A stretch of DNA of 64,000 nt from Halothiobacillaceae bacterium (GTDB taxonomy: Bacteria; Pseudomonadota; Gammaproteobacteria; Halothiobacillales; Halothiobacillaceae). The stretch is taken from NCBI GenBank assembly GCA_006212015.1, contig SDAY01000001.1, forward strand, positions 49,068 through 113,067, read 5' to 3'. Within the stretch, counting starts at the first letter, position 1; every line of letters begins with the position of its first letter. Below the pieces are notes generated by a model. The model was not told the DNA's origin. It made no database searches and saw nothing but the letters and a program-made list of their open reading frames with translations. The position numbers were made by a program, and so were the translations under genes. Below are positions 42,840 to 54,022 of the stretch, piece by piece.

Positions 42840-43321
42840 AGGGCATGCTCGACAAGGGCTTTGTCACGACCTCCGCTGACAAGCTCATCAACTGGGCGCG
42901 TACCGGCTCGCTCTGGCCCATGACCTTCGGCCTGGCCTGCTGCGCGGTTGAGATGATGCACGCGGGCGCATCCCGTTACGACCTGGATCGTTTCGGTGTC
43001 GTGTTCCGTCCCAGTCCGCGCCAGTCGGACGTGATGATCGTGGCTGGAACGCTGGTCAACAAGATGGCCCCCGCCCTGCGCAAGGTCTATGACCAGATGC
43101 CCGAGCCGCGCTGGGTCATCTCCATGGGCTCCTGCGCCAACGGCGGCGGTTACTACCACTATTCCTACGCCGTGGTGCGCGGGTGTGACCGGATCGTGCC
43201 TGTTGACATCTATGTGCCAGGCTGCCCGCCGACTGCGGAAGCCCTGCTCTACGGCATCATCCAGTTGCAGAACAAGATCCGGCGCACCGATACCATCGCG
43301 CGCCAGCCTGTTGAGGCATGA
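42830..43321 (+). CDS. nuoB: NADH-quinone oxidoreductase subunit B
   Basis: Carries cluster N2, the last iron-sulfur centre before quinone. The 163-residue product has all four ligands: [10 protein letters not shown] (adjacent cysteines), [10 protein letters not shown] and [12 protein letters not shown] 42830 ([10 protein letters not shown]) lies in the end of nuoA. It sits at the junction of peripheral and membrane arms. Confidence 0.97.
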   Translation: MGIEGMLDKGFVTTSADKLINWARTGSLWPMTFGLACCAVEMMHAGASRYDLDRFGVVFRPSPRQSDVMIVAGTLVNKMAPALRKVYDQMPEPRWVISMGSCANGGGYYHYSYAVVRGCDRIVPVDIYVPGCPPTAEALLYGIIQLQNKIRRTDTIARQPVEA

Positions 43322-43323
43322 CC

Positions 43324-44040
43324 ATGGCCAAGACGCTTGAGCAAATTCGTGGCGATATCCAGGCCCGCTTTCCAGGGCGCATCGCGGATATCGTGATTGA
43401 AAATGAAGAACTGACGGTCGAGCTCGCTCCCGAGGATCTTCCGCACGTCTGTGAAGTGCTGCGCTCGGATGTCGGCTTCAGCTACGAGCAGCTGGTCGAT
43501 CTCTGTGGTGTCGACTACAGCGACTATGGCAAGAGCGAATGGCTGACCGACGACAAGGTCTGCAAGGGTGGCTACAACCGGGGCGTGCAGGAGTCCACCG
43601 CAGGACGAATGAAGTTCGGCGATGATCTTCCGCTTGCGGGTTCCGACCGCCCGCGCTTTGCCGTGGTCTATCACCTGCTTTCCTACCGTCACAACACCCG
43701 TCTGCGGCTTCGTGTCTATTGCGCCGAGGAATCCCTGCCGGTCGTCCCGTCCGTGGTGGATATCTGGTCGGGCGCGAACTGGTTCGAGCGCGAGGCCTTC
43801 GACCTGTTCGGCATCCTGTTCGACGGTCATCCGGACCTGCGCCGCATCCTGACCGATTATGGTTTCGTCGGCCATCCGTTCCGCAAGGACTTCCCGCTCA
43901 TCGGTCATGTCGAGATGCGTTACGACGAGACCAAGGGCCGCGTCGTCTACGAGCCGGTCAGCATCGAGCCGCGCGTGCTCGTCCCGCGCGTGATCCGTCA
44001 CGACCACCGTTTCATCCTCTCTTCCCGGAAGAAGGGCTGA
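43324..44040 (+). CDS. nuoC: NADH-quinone oxidoreductase subunit C
   Basis: Peripheral-arm subunit (30-kDa type), 238 residues, separate from NuoD unlike the fused E. coli NuoCD. Conserved ERE.FDLFGI region WFEREAFDLFGILFDGHPDLRRILTDYGF and HPFRKDFPLIG. ATG 43324 is preferred to ATG 43318, since GAGG at 43313-43316 is then seven bases away. Confidence 0.97.
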   Translation: MAKTLEQIRGDIQARFPGRIADIVIENEELTVELAPEDLPHVCEVLRSDVGFSYEQLVDLCGVDYSDYGKSEWLTDDKVCKGGYNRGVQESTAGRMKFGDDLPLAGSDRPRFAVVYHLLSYRHNTRLRLRVYCAEESLPVVPSVVDIWSGANWFEREAFDLFGILFDGHPDLRRILTDYGFVGHPFRKDFPLIGHVEMRYDETKGRVVYEPVSIEPRVLVPRVIRHDHRFILSSRKKG

Positions 44041-44043
44041 CCC

Positions 44044-45297
44044 ATGCCGGAAATCGTCAACTACACCCTGAACTTCGGTCCCCAGCACCCCTCGGCGCAC
44101 GGCGTGCTGCGCCTGGTGCTGGAGCTGGACGGCGAGACCGTGGTCCGCGCCGACCCGCATATCGGCCTCCTGCACCGCGCGACCGAGAAGCTGGCCGAGA
44201 GCAAGCCGTACAACCAGAGCATCGGCTACATGGACCGTCTCGACTACGTGTCCATGATGTGCAACGAGCACGCCTATGTGATGGCGATGGAGAAGCTCGC
44301 CGGCATCCAGGTGCCGGAACGCGCCCTCTACATCCGCACCATGTTCGACGAGATCACCCGCATCCTGAACCACCTGCTGTGGCTCGGGGCGCACGCGCTC
44401 GACATCGGCGCCATGTCCGTCTTCCTCTACTGCTTCCGCGAGCGCGAGGACCTGGTGGACTGCTATGAGGCGGTCTCCGGCGCGCGCCTGCACGCGACCT
44501 ACTACCGCCCGGGCGGGGTCGCCCGCGACCTGCCGGATGCCATGCCGCAGTACAGCGCGTCCCAGTGGCACAGCGCCAAGGACGTCGCGCGCATGAACGA
44601 GGTGCGCCAGGGCTCCATGCTCGATTTCCTCGAGGATTTCGTTCAGCGCTTCCCGGCCCTGGTGGACGAATACGAGACCCTGCTGACCGACAACCGCATC
44701 TGGAAGCAGCGCACCGTGGGCATCGGCGTGGTGAGCCCCGAGCGCGCGCTGGCCATGGGCTTCACCGGTCCGATGGCGCGCGGTTCCGGCATCGAGTGGG
44801 ACCTGCGCAAGAAGCAGCCCTATGCGGTCTACGACAAGCTCGACTTCGACATCCCGGTGGGCGTGAACGGCGACTGCTACGACCGTTACCTGGTGCGTGT
44901 CGAGGAGATGCGCCAGTCGAACCGCATCGTCAAGCAGTGCATAGCTTGGCTGCGCAAGAACCCGGGGCCCGTGCTGACCCAGGATCACAAGTTCGCCCCG
45001 CCGCGCCGCGAGGAGATGAAGGCCGACATGGAGGCCCTCATCCACCACTTCAAGCTGTTCACCGAGGGTTTCTGCCTGCCGGAAGGCGAGGTGTATACCG
45101 CGGTCGAGCATCCCAAGGGCGAGTTCGGCATCTACCTGATCTCCGATGGCGCCAACAAGCCCTATCGTCTCAAGGTGCGCGCGCCGGGCTTCGCCCATAT
45201 GTCCGGTCTGGACGAGATGTCGCGTGGCCACATGATCGCCGACGTGGTCGCGATCATCGGCACCCAGGACATCGTGTTTGGTGAGGTGGATCGTTGA
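44044..45297 (+). CDS. nuoD: NADH-quinone oxidoreductase subunit D
   Basis: The 49-kDa quinone-site subunit, 417 residues, related to NiFe hydrogenase large subunits. Visible: [69 protein letters not shown], and the C-terminus [18 protein letters not shown]. The histidine of GPQHPSAHG lines the quinone pocket. Stop overlaps nuoE start. Confidence 0.97.
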   Translation: MPEIVNYTLNFGPQHPSAHGVLRLVLELDGETVVRADPHIGLLHRATEKLAESKPYNQSIGYMDRLDYVSMMCNEHAYVMAMEKLAGIQVPERALYIRTMFDEITRILNHLLWLGAHALDIGAMSVFLYCFREREDLVDCYEAVSGARLHATYYRPGGVARDLPDAMPQYSASQWHSAKDVARMNEVRQGSMLDFLEDFVQRFPALVDEYETLLTDNRIWKQRTVGIGVVSPERALAMGFTGPMARGSGIEWDLRKKQPYAVYDKLDFDIPVGVNGDCYDRYLVRVEEMRQSNRIVKQCIAWLRKNPGPVLTQDHKFAPPRREEMKADMEALIHHFKLFTEGFCLPEGEVYTAVEHPKGEFGIYLISDGANKPYRLKVRAPGFAHMSGLDEMSRGHMIADVVAIIGTQDIVFGEVDR

Positions 45298-45806
45298 TGA
45301 ATGCGCAAGAACGCGAACGCAAGATCGCTCTGCTGAGCGAGGAAGCCCGAGCCGATATCGAGCACTGGCTCGCCAAGTATCCGGCCGACCGGCGTCAGTC
45401 GGCGCTGCTGGCCGCGCTGCGTGCCGTCCAGCACCAGAATCACGGCTATCTGACCACCGAACTGATGGACGCCATTGCGGCCTATCTCGGCATCCCCGAG
45501 ATTGCCGTCTATGAAGTGGCCACCTTCTATTCGATGTTCGAGACCAAGCCCGCGGGTCGCCACAGCATCTCCGTCTGCACCAACATCTCCTGCTGGCTGA
45601 TGGGCTCCGACCGCATCGTCGGGCATGTCGAGAACAAGCTGGGCATCAAGACCGGCGAGAGCACCCCGGATGGCAAGTTCTTCCTCAAGTGCGAGGAGGA
45701 GTGTCTGGCCGCCTGTGACGGCGGCCCGATGATGCAGGTCGATCATGTGTACTACGAGCGTCTCACCCCCGAAAAGGTGGACGAGATCCTCGACAAGCTG
45801 GATTAA
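45297..45806 (+). CDS. nuoE: NADH-quinone oxidoreductase subunit E
   Basis: The 24-kDa subunit, 169 residues, thioredoxin-like fold with [2Fe-2S] cluster N1a ligated by CTNISC (C-x4-C) and CLAAC (C-x3-C). Helical N-terminal bundle [23 protein letters not shown]-like. ATG 45297 follows GAGGTGG with suitable spacing. Works with NuoF in NADH oxidation. Confidence 0.97.
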   Translation: MNAQERERKIALLSEEARADIEHWLAKYPADRRQSALLAALRAVQHQNHGYLTTELMDAIAAYLGIPEIAVYEVATFYSMFETKPAGRHSISVCTNISCWLMGSDRIVGHVENKLGIKTGESTPDGKFFLKCEEECLAACDGGPMMQVDHVYYERLTPEKVDEILDKLD

Positions 45807-45810
45807 GCGA

Positions 45811-47097
45811 ATGTCCGTTCAGGTTTGTTTTGCAACCCGCCAGTTTGAAGACCCGTGGAGTCTTGAGAGCTACCTCAAGTCCGGTGGCTATCAGTCCTGG
45901 CGCAAGGTCCTCGCCGAGAAGACCGATCCCGCGGTCATCATCGAGGAACTCAAGGCCTCCAACCTGCGCGGCCGCGGCGGCGCCGGGTTCCCGACGGGCC
46001 TGAAGTGGAGCTTCATGCCGCGCAATGCGCCGGGGCAGAAGTACATCGTCTGCAATTCCGACGAGTCCGAGCCGGGCACGGCCAAGGATCGCCAGATCCT
46101 GCTGAACAACCCGCACGCGCTGGTCGAGGGCATGGCGATCGCCGGCTACACCATCGGCGCGACGGTCGGCTACAACTACATGCGCGGCGAGTTCATGGAC
46201 CTGCCGTTCCAGCGCTTCGAGCAGGCCTTGAAAGAGGCCTATGAGCTTGGACTCCTGGGCAGGAATATCCAGGGGTCGGGCATCGACATGGACCTGTACG
46301 GTTCGCTCGGCGCGGGCGCCTATATCTGCGGCGAGGAAACCGCCCTGCTCGAATCGCTGGAAGGCAAGAGGGGGCAGCCGCGCTTCAAGCCGCCTTTCCC
46401 GGCCAACTTCGGCCTGTACGGCCGTCCGACCACCATCAACAACACCGAGACCCTGTCTTCCGTGCCGGCCATCATGCGCAACGGTGGCAAGTGGTTCGCG
46501 GATCTCGGTGTGCCCAACAGCGGCGGCACCAAGATGTTTTCCGTGTCCGGGCATGTGAACAAGCCAGGCGTGTTCGAGATCCCGATGGGCACCCCCTTCG
46601 CCGACCTGCTGGCCATGGCGGGCGGGGTTCGCACTGGGCGCAAGCTCAAGGCCGTCATCCCGGGCGGATCATCCGTCCCTGTGGTTCCGGGGGATGTCAT
46701 GCTGCAGGTCAAGATGGATTACGACTCGCTCGCAAAGTCAGGGAGCTATCTGGGTTCCGGGGGGCTGATCGTGATGGATGACAGCACCTGCATGGTCAAG
46801 GCGCTGCGTCGCATTTCGCGCTTCTACTTCTCGGAGTCCTGCGGACAGTGCACGCCTTGCCGCGAGGGCACCGGCTGGCTGTATCGCATGCTGTCGCGTA
46901 TCGTCGAGGGCAAGGGTCAGATGTCCGACCTGCAGCGTCTGGACGACGTGGCCAGCAAGATCGAGGGACGCACCATCTGCGCCCTGGGCGATGCCGCCGC
47001 CATGCCGGTGCGCAGTTTCCTCAAGCATTTCCGTCCGGAATTCGAGTATTACATTGAGCACGGCCATAGCCAGGTCGATGCGCGGGCCACCCGCTAA
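45811..47097 (+). CDS. nuoF: NADH-quinone oxidoreductase subunit F
   Basis: NADH- and FMN-binding subunit, 428 residues. Visible: NADH site [18 protein letters not shown] site [26 protein letters not shown], and the [4Fe-4S] N3 ligands [11 protein letters not shown] with a fourth cysteine in [15 protein letters not shown] 45811 ([11 protein letters not shown]) is preferred to a longer frame overlapping nuoE. Site where electrons from NADH enter complex I. Confidence 0.97.
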   Translation: MSVQVCFATRQFEDPWSLESYLKSGGYQSWRKVLAEKTDPAVIIEELKASNLRGRGGAGFPTGLKWSFMPRNAPGQKYIVCNSDESEPGTAKDRQILLNNPHALVEGMAIAGYTIGATVGYNYMRGEFMDLPFQRFEQALKEAYELGLLGRNIQGSGIDMDLYGSLGAGAYICGEETALLESLEGKRGQPRFKPPFPANFGLYGRPTTINNTETLSSVPAIMRNGGKWFADLGVPNSGGTKMFSVSGHVNKPGVFEIPMGTPFADLLAMAGGVRTGRKLKAVIPGGSSVPVVPGDVMLQVKMDYDSLAKSGSYLGSGGLIVMDDSTCMVKALRRISRFYFSESCGQCTPCREGTGWLYRMLSRIVEGKGQMSDLQRLDDVASKIEGRTICALGDAAAMPVRSFLKHFRPEFEYYIEHGHSQVDARATR

Positions 47098-47116
47098 GGG
47101 TCAGCAGGAAGAACCG

Positions 47117-49474
47117 ATGAGCGAAGATCTGATCACCATTGAGGTTGATGGCCAGCGTCTGCAGGGGCGGCAGGGCGACATGCTGATCGAGGTCACCGAT
47201 GCCGCCGGGATTCATATCCCGCGCTTCTGTTACCACCGCAAGCTGTCCGTGGCCGCCAACTGCCGCATGTGCCTGGTCGAGGTCGAGCGTGCGCCCAAGA
47301 CCTTGCCGGCCTGTGCCACGCCGATCAGCGAAGGCATGCGCGTATTCACCAAGTCGCCCAAGGCCATCGCGGCCCAGCGCGCGACCATGGAGTTCCTGCT
47401 CATCAACCACCCGCTGGATTGCCCGGTCTGCGATCAGGGCGGCGAGTGCGAGCTGCAGGACGTGGCCATGGGTTATGGCGACGGCGTGGGCCAGTACTCC
47501 GAGACCAAGCGCGTGGTGAAGGACAAGGACATCGGCCCGCTGATCGCCACCGACATGACCCGCTGCATCCATTGCACCCGCTGCGTGCGCTTTGGCGACG
47601 AGATCGCCGGACTGCGCGAGCTGGGCGCCACCGGTCGCAGCGAGTTCATGGAGATCGGCACCTATATCGAAAAGGCCGTGAGCTCCGAAATCTCGGGCAA
47701 CGTGATCGACCTCTGCCCGGTGGGCGCGCTGACCGCCAAGCCCTCGCGTTACCAGTTCCGCCCGTGGGAGCTGGCCCAGCAACCCGCCATCGCCCCGCAC
47801 GATGGCCTGGGCTCGAACATCTACATGCACACCCGCGAAGGCGAGGTGATGCGCGTCGTGCCGCGTGAGAACGAGGCAGTCAATGAAGTCTGGCTGTCGG
47901 ATCGTGATCGATTCAGCTACGTTGGCATCGGCAGCGAGGATAGGCTGACGTCCCCGATGATCCGTGTCGGCCCGCATTGGCGCGAAGCCAGCTGGGACGA
48001 GGCGCTCGAACTTGCCGCGAAGGGCATGCGCGCGGCGGGGGCCGAGCTGAACACCCTGGTTGCGCCCCATGCCACCCTCGAGGAGATCTACCTGGCACAG
48101 AAGATCACCCGCGGGCTCGGTTCCTCGAACATCGATCACCGCGTCCGCCAGCGCGACTTCCGGGATCAGGACGCATTGCCGGCCATGCCATGGCTTGGCC
48201 ATGATCTGGCCGAGCTTGACTCGATGCAGGCCGTGCTCGTCATTGGCAGCCATATCCGTCACGAGCAGCCCCTGCTTGCCCAGCGACTGCGCAAGGCGGC
48301 GCTCTCCGGGGCGAAGATCAGCTTCGTCAATCAGGCCGCCTTTCCGCAAACCTACAAGGTCCATGCGCAACTGGCCTCGGGCGAGGCCGGCATGCTCGAT
48401 GCGCTCGCCGCCATCCTTGCCGCGCTCAAGCCGGAAGGGCTTAGCGGCGCCGTCGCGAACCTGGTTCATGCCGCTGAGGTTGGCGATGAGCATCGGGCCA
48501 TCGCAGCCTCGCTCAAACAGTCCAAGCGCTCCGGCATCTATCTTGGCGCGCTGGCGCATGCGCATGCCAATCTGTCGATCATCCGCCAGCTTGCACATGC
48601 CATGGCCATGGCGACTGGCTCCAGGCTTGGTGAGATGGCAGCCCATGGCAACAGCGCGGGTGCGTGGATTGCCGGTGCCGTCCCCCATCGCCTGCCGGCC
48701 GGCAAGCCGGCGGATGGCCCCAGGGGCAGGCATGCCATCGATATCCTCAGTCATGCAGGGAGGGCCAACCTTCTCGTCGGCCTGGAGCCGGAACGCGACA
48801 CCCTGGTCGGTGGCAAGGCGCTCTCGATGCTTGCCCAGGCTGATTGCAACGTCGTCCTGACGGCATTCATCACGGAAAGCATGAAGTCCTACGCGCATGT
48901 CATCCTGCCGATGGCCTCCTTTGCCGAAACCTCCGGGACCTATGTGAATACCGAAGGGCGCTGGCAGGGGATGCGCGGCATTGCTCGACCGGTCGGTGAA
49001 TCGCGTCCGGGCTGGAAGATTCTTCGCGTGCTCGGAAATCTTCTCAATCTTGATGGCTTCGATTACATCAGTTCTGAAGACGTGCGTGACGAACTCCGCA
49101 GCGCGTGCGGTGAGCTCAAGCTGGAGTCCACGGTAAGCAAGGCTGAGATGCATCCGCTGGTCAACGCCGATACCGACGGGATGGAACGCATCGGCGGTGT
49201 CTCCATGTATGCACATGACGCGCTGGTTCGCCGCTCCACTGCACTTCAGCAGACGGCTGATGCCGTGGTTGCGGTGCGTATGCATCCCGACGCCATCGAA
49301 CGACAGGGCCTCGTTTCCGCCAGCGTTGTGCGAATTGGGGTCGGTGAGGTCCAGGTCGAACTCCCGTTGCTTGCCGACGAGGGCATGCCTTCGGCGTCGG
49401 TGTGGGTGCCCTACGGGGCCGAGCAGACCATGGCCCTGGGCGATGCGCTTCATGTCCAGGTTCGAGGGGTGTAA
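47117..49474 (+). CDS. nuoG: NADH-quinone oxidoreductase subunit G
   Basis: The 75-kDa iron-sulfur subunit, 785 residues. N-terminal [2Fe-2S] N1b (CYHRKLSVAANCRMC), N5 with His ligand (HPLDCPVCDQGGEC), N4 (CIHCTRCVRF and NVIDLCPVGAL), then a molybdopterin-oxidoreductase-like domain without metal site, and a short C-terminal MopB-like end. No extra N7 cluster motif (CxxCxxxC..C as in E. coli/Thermus NuoG) was noticed after about residue 220. ATG 47117 follows GGAAGAA. Confidence 0.96.
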   Translation: MSEDLITIEVDGQRLQGRQGDMLIEVTDAAGIHIPRFCYHRKLSVAANCRMCLVEVERAPKTLPACATPISEGMRVFTKSPKAIAAQRATMEFLLINHPLDCPVCDQGGECELQDVAMGYGDGVGQYSETKRVVKDKDIGPLIATDMTRCIHCTRCVRFGDEIAGLRELGATGRSEFMEIGTYIEKAVSSEISGNVIDLCPVGALTAKPSRYQFRPWELAQQPAIAPHDGLGSNIYMHTREGEVMRVVPRENEAVNEVWLSDRDRFSYVGIGSEDRLTSPMIRVGPHWREASWDEALELAAKGMRAAGAELNTLVAPHATLEEIYLAQKITRGLGSSNIDHRVRQRDFRDQDALPAMPWLGHDLAELDSMQAVLVIGSHIRHEQPLLAQRLRKAALSGAKISFVNQAAFPQTYKVHAQLASGEAGMLDALAAILAALKPEGLSGAVANLVHAAEVGDEHRAIAASLKQSKRSGIYLGALAHAHANLSIIRQLAHAMAMATGSRLGEMAAHGNSAGAWIAGAVPHRLPAGKPADGPRGRHAIDILSHAGRANLLVGLEPERDTLVGGKALSMLAQADCNVVLTAFITESMKSYAHVILPMASFAETSGTYVNTEGRWQGMRGIARPVGESRPGWKILRVLGNLLNLDGFDYISSEDVRDELRSACGELKLESTVSKAEMHPLVNADTDGMERIGGVSMYAHDALVRRSTALQQTADAVVAVRMHPDAIERQGLVSASVVRIGVGEVQVELPLLADEGMPSASVWVPYGAEQTMALGDALHVQVRGV

Positions 49475-49477
49475 TCC

Positions 49478-50533
49478 ATGACCGAATTCCTTGCCCCGTT
49501 CCTGAACCTGTTTCCCGAAGCCATGCGGGACGTGGTCCTGATCCTGATCCAGAGCCTGATCGTGATCCTGCCGCTGACCGGTGCGGTCGCCTACCTGACC
49601 CTTGCCGAGCGCAAGGTCATCGGCTACATGCAGGTGCGCATTGGCCCGAACCGCGTGGGCCCGCGCGGCGCCTTCCAGCCGCTGGCCGACATGGTCAAGC
49701 TGGTTTTCAAGGAGATCATCGTCCCGAGCCAGGCCAACAAGTTCATCTTCTTCGCCTCGCCGATCATCATCCTGATGGCCGCGCTGGTGTCATGGGTCGT
49801 GGTGCCCTTTGATGACGGCTGGGTCATCGCCGACATCAATGCCGGTCTGCTGTACGTGCTCGCCCTGGGTGCGGCCGGTGTGTACGGGGTGATCCTTGCG
49901 GGCTGGGCCTCGAACTCCAAGTATGCATTGCTGGGCGGCATGCGCTCCGCGGCCCACAAGATTGCCTATGAACTGGCGATGGGCTTTGCCCTGGTCGGGG
50001 TGCTGATGGCAAGCCAGAGCCTCAACCTGCAGGAGATCGTGCGCGGACAGGATGGCGGCATCTTCAACTGGTACTGGCTGCCGCTGCTGCCCATGTTCCT
50101 GGTCTACTTCATTTCAGGCGTGGCCGAAACGAACCGCGCGCCCTTCGACATCGCGGAAGGTGAATCCGAGATCGTGGCCGGCTTCCATGTCGAATATTCG
50201 GGCATGGGCTTTGCCATGTTCATGCTGGCCGAATACGCCAGCATGATCCTGATTTCCGCGCTGACCGCGATCATGTTCCTTGGCGGCTGGTTGTCGCCGT
50301 TCCAGGGGACCTTCCTTGAGAGTGCCTTCGCCTGGATCCCGGGCATCCTCTGGATGTTCGCCAAGATCAGCATCCTGCTGTTCCTTTTCCTGTGGTTCCG
50401 TGCCACCTTCCCGCGCTACCGCTATGACCAGATCATGCGTCTGGGCTGGAAGGTCTTCATCCCGCTGACCATCCTCTGGATCGTCGTCGAGGGCGTGGCC
50501 GTGTACTTCAAGCTTGGCCCCTGGTTTGCGTGA
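49478..50533 (+). CDS. nuoH: NADH-quinone oxidoreductase subunit H
   Basis: Membrane subunit forming the quinone chamber, 351 residues with about eight helices. Conserved: [46 protein letters not shown], and the E-rich loop [36 protein letters not shown]. Starts 3 bases after the nuoG stop. Confidence 0.97.
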   Translation: MTEFLAPFLNLFPEAMRDVVLILIQSLIVILPLTGAVAYLTLAERKVIGYMQVRIGPNRVGPRGAFQPLADMVKLVFKEIIVPSQANKFIFFASPIIILMAALVSWVVVPFDDGWVIADINAGLLYVLALGAAGVYGVILAGWASNSKYALLGGMRSAAHKIAYELAMGFALVGVLMASQSLNLQEIVRGQDGGIFNWYWLPLLPMFLVYFISGVAETNRAPFDIAEGESEIVAGFHVEYSGMGFAMFMLAEYASMILISALTAIMFLGGWLSPFQGTFLESAFAWIPGILWMFAKISILLFLFLWFRATFPRYRYDQIMRLGWKVFIPLTILWIVVEGVAVYFKLGPWFA

Positions 50534-50546
50534 CGGAGCCCAACCC

Positions 50547-51035
50547 ATGACTGCCATGAAACACTTCTTCAAAACCTGGTTCCTGTGGGAACTCCTGCTG
50601 GGCATGAAGCTGACCGGGCGCTACCTGTTCGCCCGCAAGTTCACCGTCCAGTACCCGGAAGAGAAGACCCCGATGTCGCCGCGTTTTCGCGGTCTGCATG
50701 CCCAGCGCCGCTATGCGAGCGGCGAGGAACGCTGCATCGCCTGCAAGCTGTGCGAGGCCGTATGTCCCGCATTGGCGATCACGATCGAATCCGAGCAGCG
50801 CGAGGACGGCACGCGCCGCACCACGCGCTACGACATCGACCTGTTCAAGTGCATCTACTGCGGTTTCTGCGAAGAGGCCTGCCCGGTGGATGCCATCGTC
50901 GAGACGCGTGTATTCGAGTACCACTTCGAGGCGCGTGGCGAGCACATCATGACCAAGGAAAAACTCCTGGCCATGGGCGACAAGTACGAAGCGCAAATTG
51001 CGGCCGACCGACTCGCCGATGCACGTTATCGCTGA
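50547..51035 (+). CDS. nuoI: NADH-quinone oxidoreductase subunit I
   Basis: Carries clusters N6a and N6b, 162 residues. Two ferredoxin motifs: [13 protein letters not shown] and [17 protein letters not shown]-terminal [14 protein letters not shown] helix contacts the membrane arm. ATG 50547 (MTAMKHFF) selected; the frame opens 33 bases earlier without an initiation site. Confidence 0.97.
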   Translation: MTAMKHFFKTWFLWELLLGMKLTGRYLFARKFTVQYPEEKTPMSPRFRGLHAQRRYASGEERCIACKLCEAVCPALAITIESEQREDGTRRTTRYDIDLFKCIYCGFCEEACPVDAIVETRVFEYHFEARGEHIMTKEKLLAMGDKYEAQIAADRLADARYR

Positions 51036-51087
51036 CAGGGCTGGCTAGACCGACCCGATACAGCCCAGATATGACAGGTTACCCCGC

Positions 51088-51720
51088 ATGAGCTTCATCA
51101 AGCTGTTGTTCTTCATCTTCTCGTCCATCGCGGTGCTTTCCGCATTCCGCATGGTCACGACCAGAAATTCGGTGCATGCAGCCCTGTACCTGGTTCTGAC
51201 CTTCTTCAGTACCGCGCTGGTCTGGCTGCTGCTTGAAGCGGAGTTTCTCGGCATCGTCCTGCTGCTCGTGTATGTGGGCGCGGTGATGGTGCTGTTCCTG
51301 TTCGTCGTCATGATGCTGGATGTCAACGCCGCGCCCTTGCGCGAGGGCTTCATTCGATTCCTGCCTGTCGGCGCCACGGTGGCCGCGGTGATGATCATCG
51401 AGATGTCGCTTGTGCTTGGTCCCAAGCTGTTCGGCCTGGATGTTTACCCCGCGCCTGCCGCCAAGGCTGCCGACTACAGCAATACCGCCGAACTGGGTGG
51501 CGTTCTCTATACCGTGTACGTCTACCCGTTCGAGATTGCTGCCGTGATCCTGCTGGTGGCGATGGTCGCGGCGATCATGCTCACCCTGCGTCGTCGCCCG
51601 GGGGTGAAATATCAGGATGCCGCGGCTCAGGCCAGGGTCCGCCGCGAGGACTGCATCCGCATGGTCAGCATGCCATCCGAGAAACGCGCGGGCGCGACCA
51701 ACGAAGGGGAAGGCGCATGA
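51088..51720 (+). CDS. nuoJ: NADH-quinone oxidoreductase subunit J
   Basis: Membrane subunit with five helices, 210 residues. Conserved N-terminal [29 protein letters not shown] and the pi-bulge helix [26 protein letters not shown]. The C-terminal cytoplasmic tail is longer than usual ([24 protein letters not shown]-like). Stop overlaps nuoK. Confidence 0.95.
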   Translation: MSFIKLLFFIFSSIAVLSAFRMVTTRNSVHAALYLVLTFFSTALVWLLLEAEFLGIVLLLVYVGAVMVLFLFVVMMLDVNAAPLREGFIRFLPVGATVAAVMIIEMSLVLGPKLFGLDVYPAPAAKAADYSNTAELGGVLYTVYVYPFEIAAVILLVAMVAAIMLTLRRRPGVKYQDAAAQARVRREDCIRMVSMPSEKRAGATNEGEGA

Positions 51721-52022
51721 TCGCCCTGTCTGATGTACTGATCTTTGGCGCCGTGCTGTTTGGTCTCTCCCTGGCCGGCATTTTCATCAACCGAAAGAAC
51801 GTGCTGATCCTGCTGATGAGCATCGAGCTGATGCTGCTCGCGGTGAACATCAACTTCGTCGGCTTCTCGCACTTCCTGGGTGATACGGCGGGTCAGGCCT
51901 TCGTATTCTTCATTCTCACCGTGGCCGCTGCCGAAGCGGCCATCGGTCTGGCCATCCTGGTCGTGCTGTTCCGTAATCGCCGCACGATCAACGTGTCCGA
52001 CCTCGATAGCATGAAGGGCTGA
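51717..52022 (+). CDS. nuoK: NADH-quinone oxidoreductase subunit K
   Basis: MrpC-like membrane subunit, 101 residues, three helices with two conserved glutamates in [18 protein letters not shown] and [19 protein letters not shown] that belong to the proton path. Coupled to nuoJ by a 4-base overlap; 5 bases before nuoL. Confidence 0.97.
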   Translation: MIALSDVLIFGAVLFGLSLAGIFINRKNVLILLMSIELMLLAVNINFVGFSHFLGDTAGQAFVFFILTVAAAEAAIGLAILVVLFRNRRTINVSDLDSMKG

Positions 52023-52027
52023 GAATC

Positions 52028-53980
52028 ATGGAAACCCTTTACCTCTGGATCGTACTCTCGCCGCTCATCGGGGCGATCATCGCGGGCCTCTTCGGCCGCC
52101 AGATCGGGCGCGTGGGTGCGCACAGCGTGACCATTGCCGGTGTCGCCGTGTCCTTCCTCCTTGCCCTGGTGGCCTTCAATTTCCATGTGATCGACGGCCA
52201 TGCGGCGTTCAATGGCCCGGTCTACACCTGGCTTGCCAGCGACCTGTTCAGCTTTGACGTGGGTTTCCTGGTCGACAACCTGACGGCGGTCATGATGGTG
52301 GTTGTCACCGGTGTGAGCCTGATGGTTCACATCTACACCATCGGCTACATGCATGAGGATCCCGGTTACCAGCGTTTCTTCAGTTATATCTCGCTGTTCA
52401 CCTTCTCCATGCTGATGCTGGTGATGAGCAACAACTTCATGCAGCTGTTCTTCGGCTGGGAAGCCGTGGGCCTGGTGTCCTACCTGCTGATCGGCTTCTG
52501 GTACAAGCGCGAGACGGCCATTTACGCCAATCTCAAGGCGTTTCTGGTCAACCGCGTGGGTGACTTCGGTTTCCTGATCGGCATTGCCGCCATCCTTGTG
52601 TACACCAACACCCTCGATTACGCGGCCGTGTTCCAGCAGGCGGATCAGCTGGCCGCCATCCAGGTGGAGTTGATTCCGGGGGTCGAATGGTCGCTGATCT
52701 CCGTGATCTGCATCCTGCTGTTCATCGGTGCGATGGGCAAGTCCGCCCAGGTGCCGCTGCATGTCTGGCTGCCCGATTCGATGGAAGGTCCGACCCCGAT
52801 CTCCGCCCTCATCCACGCGGCCACCATGGTGACGGCGGGCATCTTCATGGTCGCGCGCATGTCGCCCATGTACGAACTGTCCGAGGCCGCGCTCGCCTTC
52901 ATCATGGTCATCGGCGCCATCACCGCGCTGTCGATGGGCCTGCTGGGCATCGTCGCGAACGACATCAAGCAGGTCATCGCCTATTCGACCCTGTCCCAGC
53001 TGGGTTACATGACCGTGGCGCTCGGTGCGTCAGCCTACTCCGCGGCCATTTTCCATCTGATGACTCACGCCTTTTTCAAGGCGCTGCTGTTCCTTGCCGC
53101 CGGTTCGGTCATCATCGCGATGCACCACGAACAGGACATCCGCAAGATGGGCGGCTTGCGCAAGTACATGCCGGTCACCTTCTGGACCTTCCTGATCGGC
53201 GCGCTGGCCCTGATCGGCTTCCCCGGCTTCTCCGGCTTCTTCTCCAAGGACGCGATCATCGAGGCCGTTCATCATTCGACGCTGCCGGGCGCGGGCCTGG
53301 CCTACTGGCTGGTCCTGCTGGGCGTGTTCGTCACCGCGTTCTATACCTTCCGCATGTTCTTCATGGTGTTCTTCGGCAAGGAGCGCATGGACAAGCACAC
53401 CCGCGAGCACCTGCATGAGTCCCCGAAGGTCGTGACCTTGCCCCTGGTCCTGCTTGCCATTCCGGCGGTCATCATCGGCTGGATCGCCATCGAGCCGATG
53501 CTTTTCGGGGATCTCTTCAAGGGCATCATCCATGTATCCGAGTCGCATGACGTGCTGGCCGTTGTCGGCGCAACCTTCCACGGGGCGGGGGCCTTCGTCC
53601 TGCACGGCTTGATGAGTCCCGCCGTAGGGTTGGCGGCGGCGGGAGTCGCGCTGGCCTGGCTGATCACCTTGAAGACACCGGCTGTCGCCGCCCAGGCGGA
53701 GGTACGATTCGCCTGGCTCAACCGCCTGCTCAAGCGTGGTTACGGGTTTGATGCATTCAACCAGGCCTTCTTCGCCAACGGCAGCCTGCGCCTTGGACGC
53801 GGGCTCTGGAAATGGTCCGACATGGCCGTGATCGATGGCCTGATGGTCAATGGATCAGCCCATCTGGTCGGGCGCCTGGCCGCAGTTTCAAGGTTGATGC
53901 AGACGGGCCTCATGTATCATTACGCCTTTGTGATGATCGTTGCCCTGTTGCTGATGATGACCTGGGCGCTGTTCTTCTGA
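52028..53980 (+). CDS. nuoL: NADH-quinone oxidoreductase subunit L
   Basis: Largest antiporter-like proton-pumping subunit, 650 residues, about 16 helices with the long lateral helix at the C-terminal end. Conserved FFGWEAVGLVSYLLIGFWY (with Glu), GKSAQVPLHVWLPDSMEGPTPISALIHAATMVTAG (Lys of the proton path), SQLGYMTVALG and GFPGFSGFFSKDAII. Confidence 0.97.
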   Translation: METLYLWIVLSPLIGAIIAGLFGRQIGRVGAHSVTIAGVAVSFLLALVAFNFHVIDGHAAFNGPVYTWLASDLFSFDVGFLVDNLTAVMMVVVTGVSLMVHIYTIGYMHEDPGYQRFFSYISLFTFSMLMLVMSNNFMQLFFGWEAVGLVSYLLIGFWYKRETAIYANLKAFLVNRVGDFGFLIGIAAILVYTNTLDYAAVFQQADQLAAIQVELIPGVEWSLISVICILLFIGAMGKSAQVPLHVWLPDSMEGPTPISALIHAATMVTAGIFMVARMSPMYELSEAALAFIMVIGAITALSMGLLGIVANDIKQVIAYSTLSQLGYMTVALGASAYSAAIFHLMTHAFFKALLFLAAGSVIIAMHHEQDIRKMGGLRKYMPVTFWTFLIGALALIGFPGFSGFFSKDAIIEAVHHSTLPGAGLAYWLVLLGVFVTAFYTFRMFFMVFFGKERMDKHTREHLHESPKVVTLPLVLLAIPAVIIGWIAIEPMLFGDLFKGIIHVSESHDVLAVVGATFHGAGAFVLHGLMSPAVGLAAAGVALAWLITLKTPAVAAQAEVRFAWLNRLLKRGYGFDAFNQAFFANGSLRLGRGLWKWSDMAVIDGLMVNGSAHLVGRLAAVSRLMQTGLMYHYAFVMIVALLLMMTWALFF

Positions 53981-54022
53981 ACAGCCGCCGCCCCGTTTAA
54001 CGCATAGAACTAGGACGCTTGG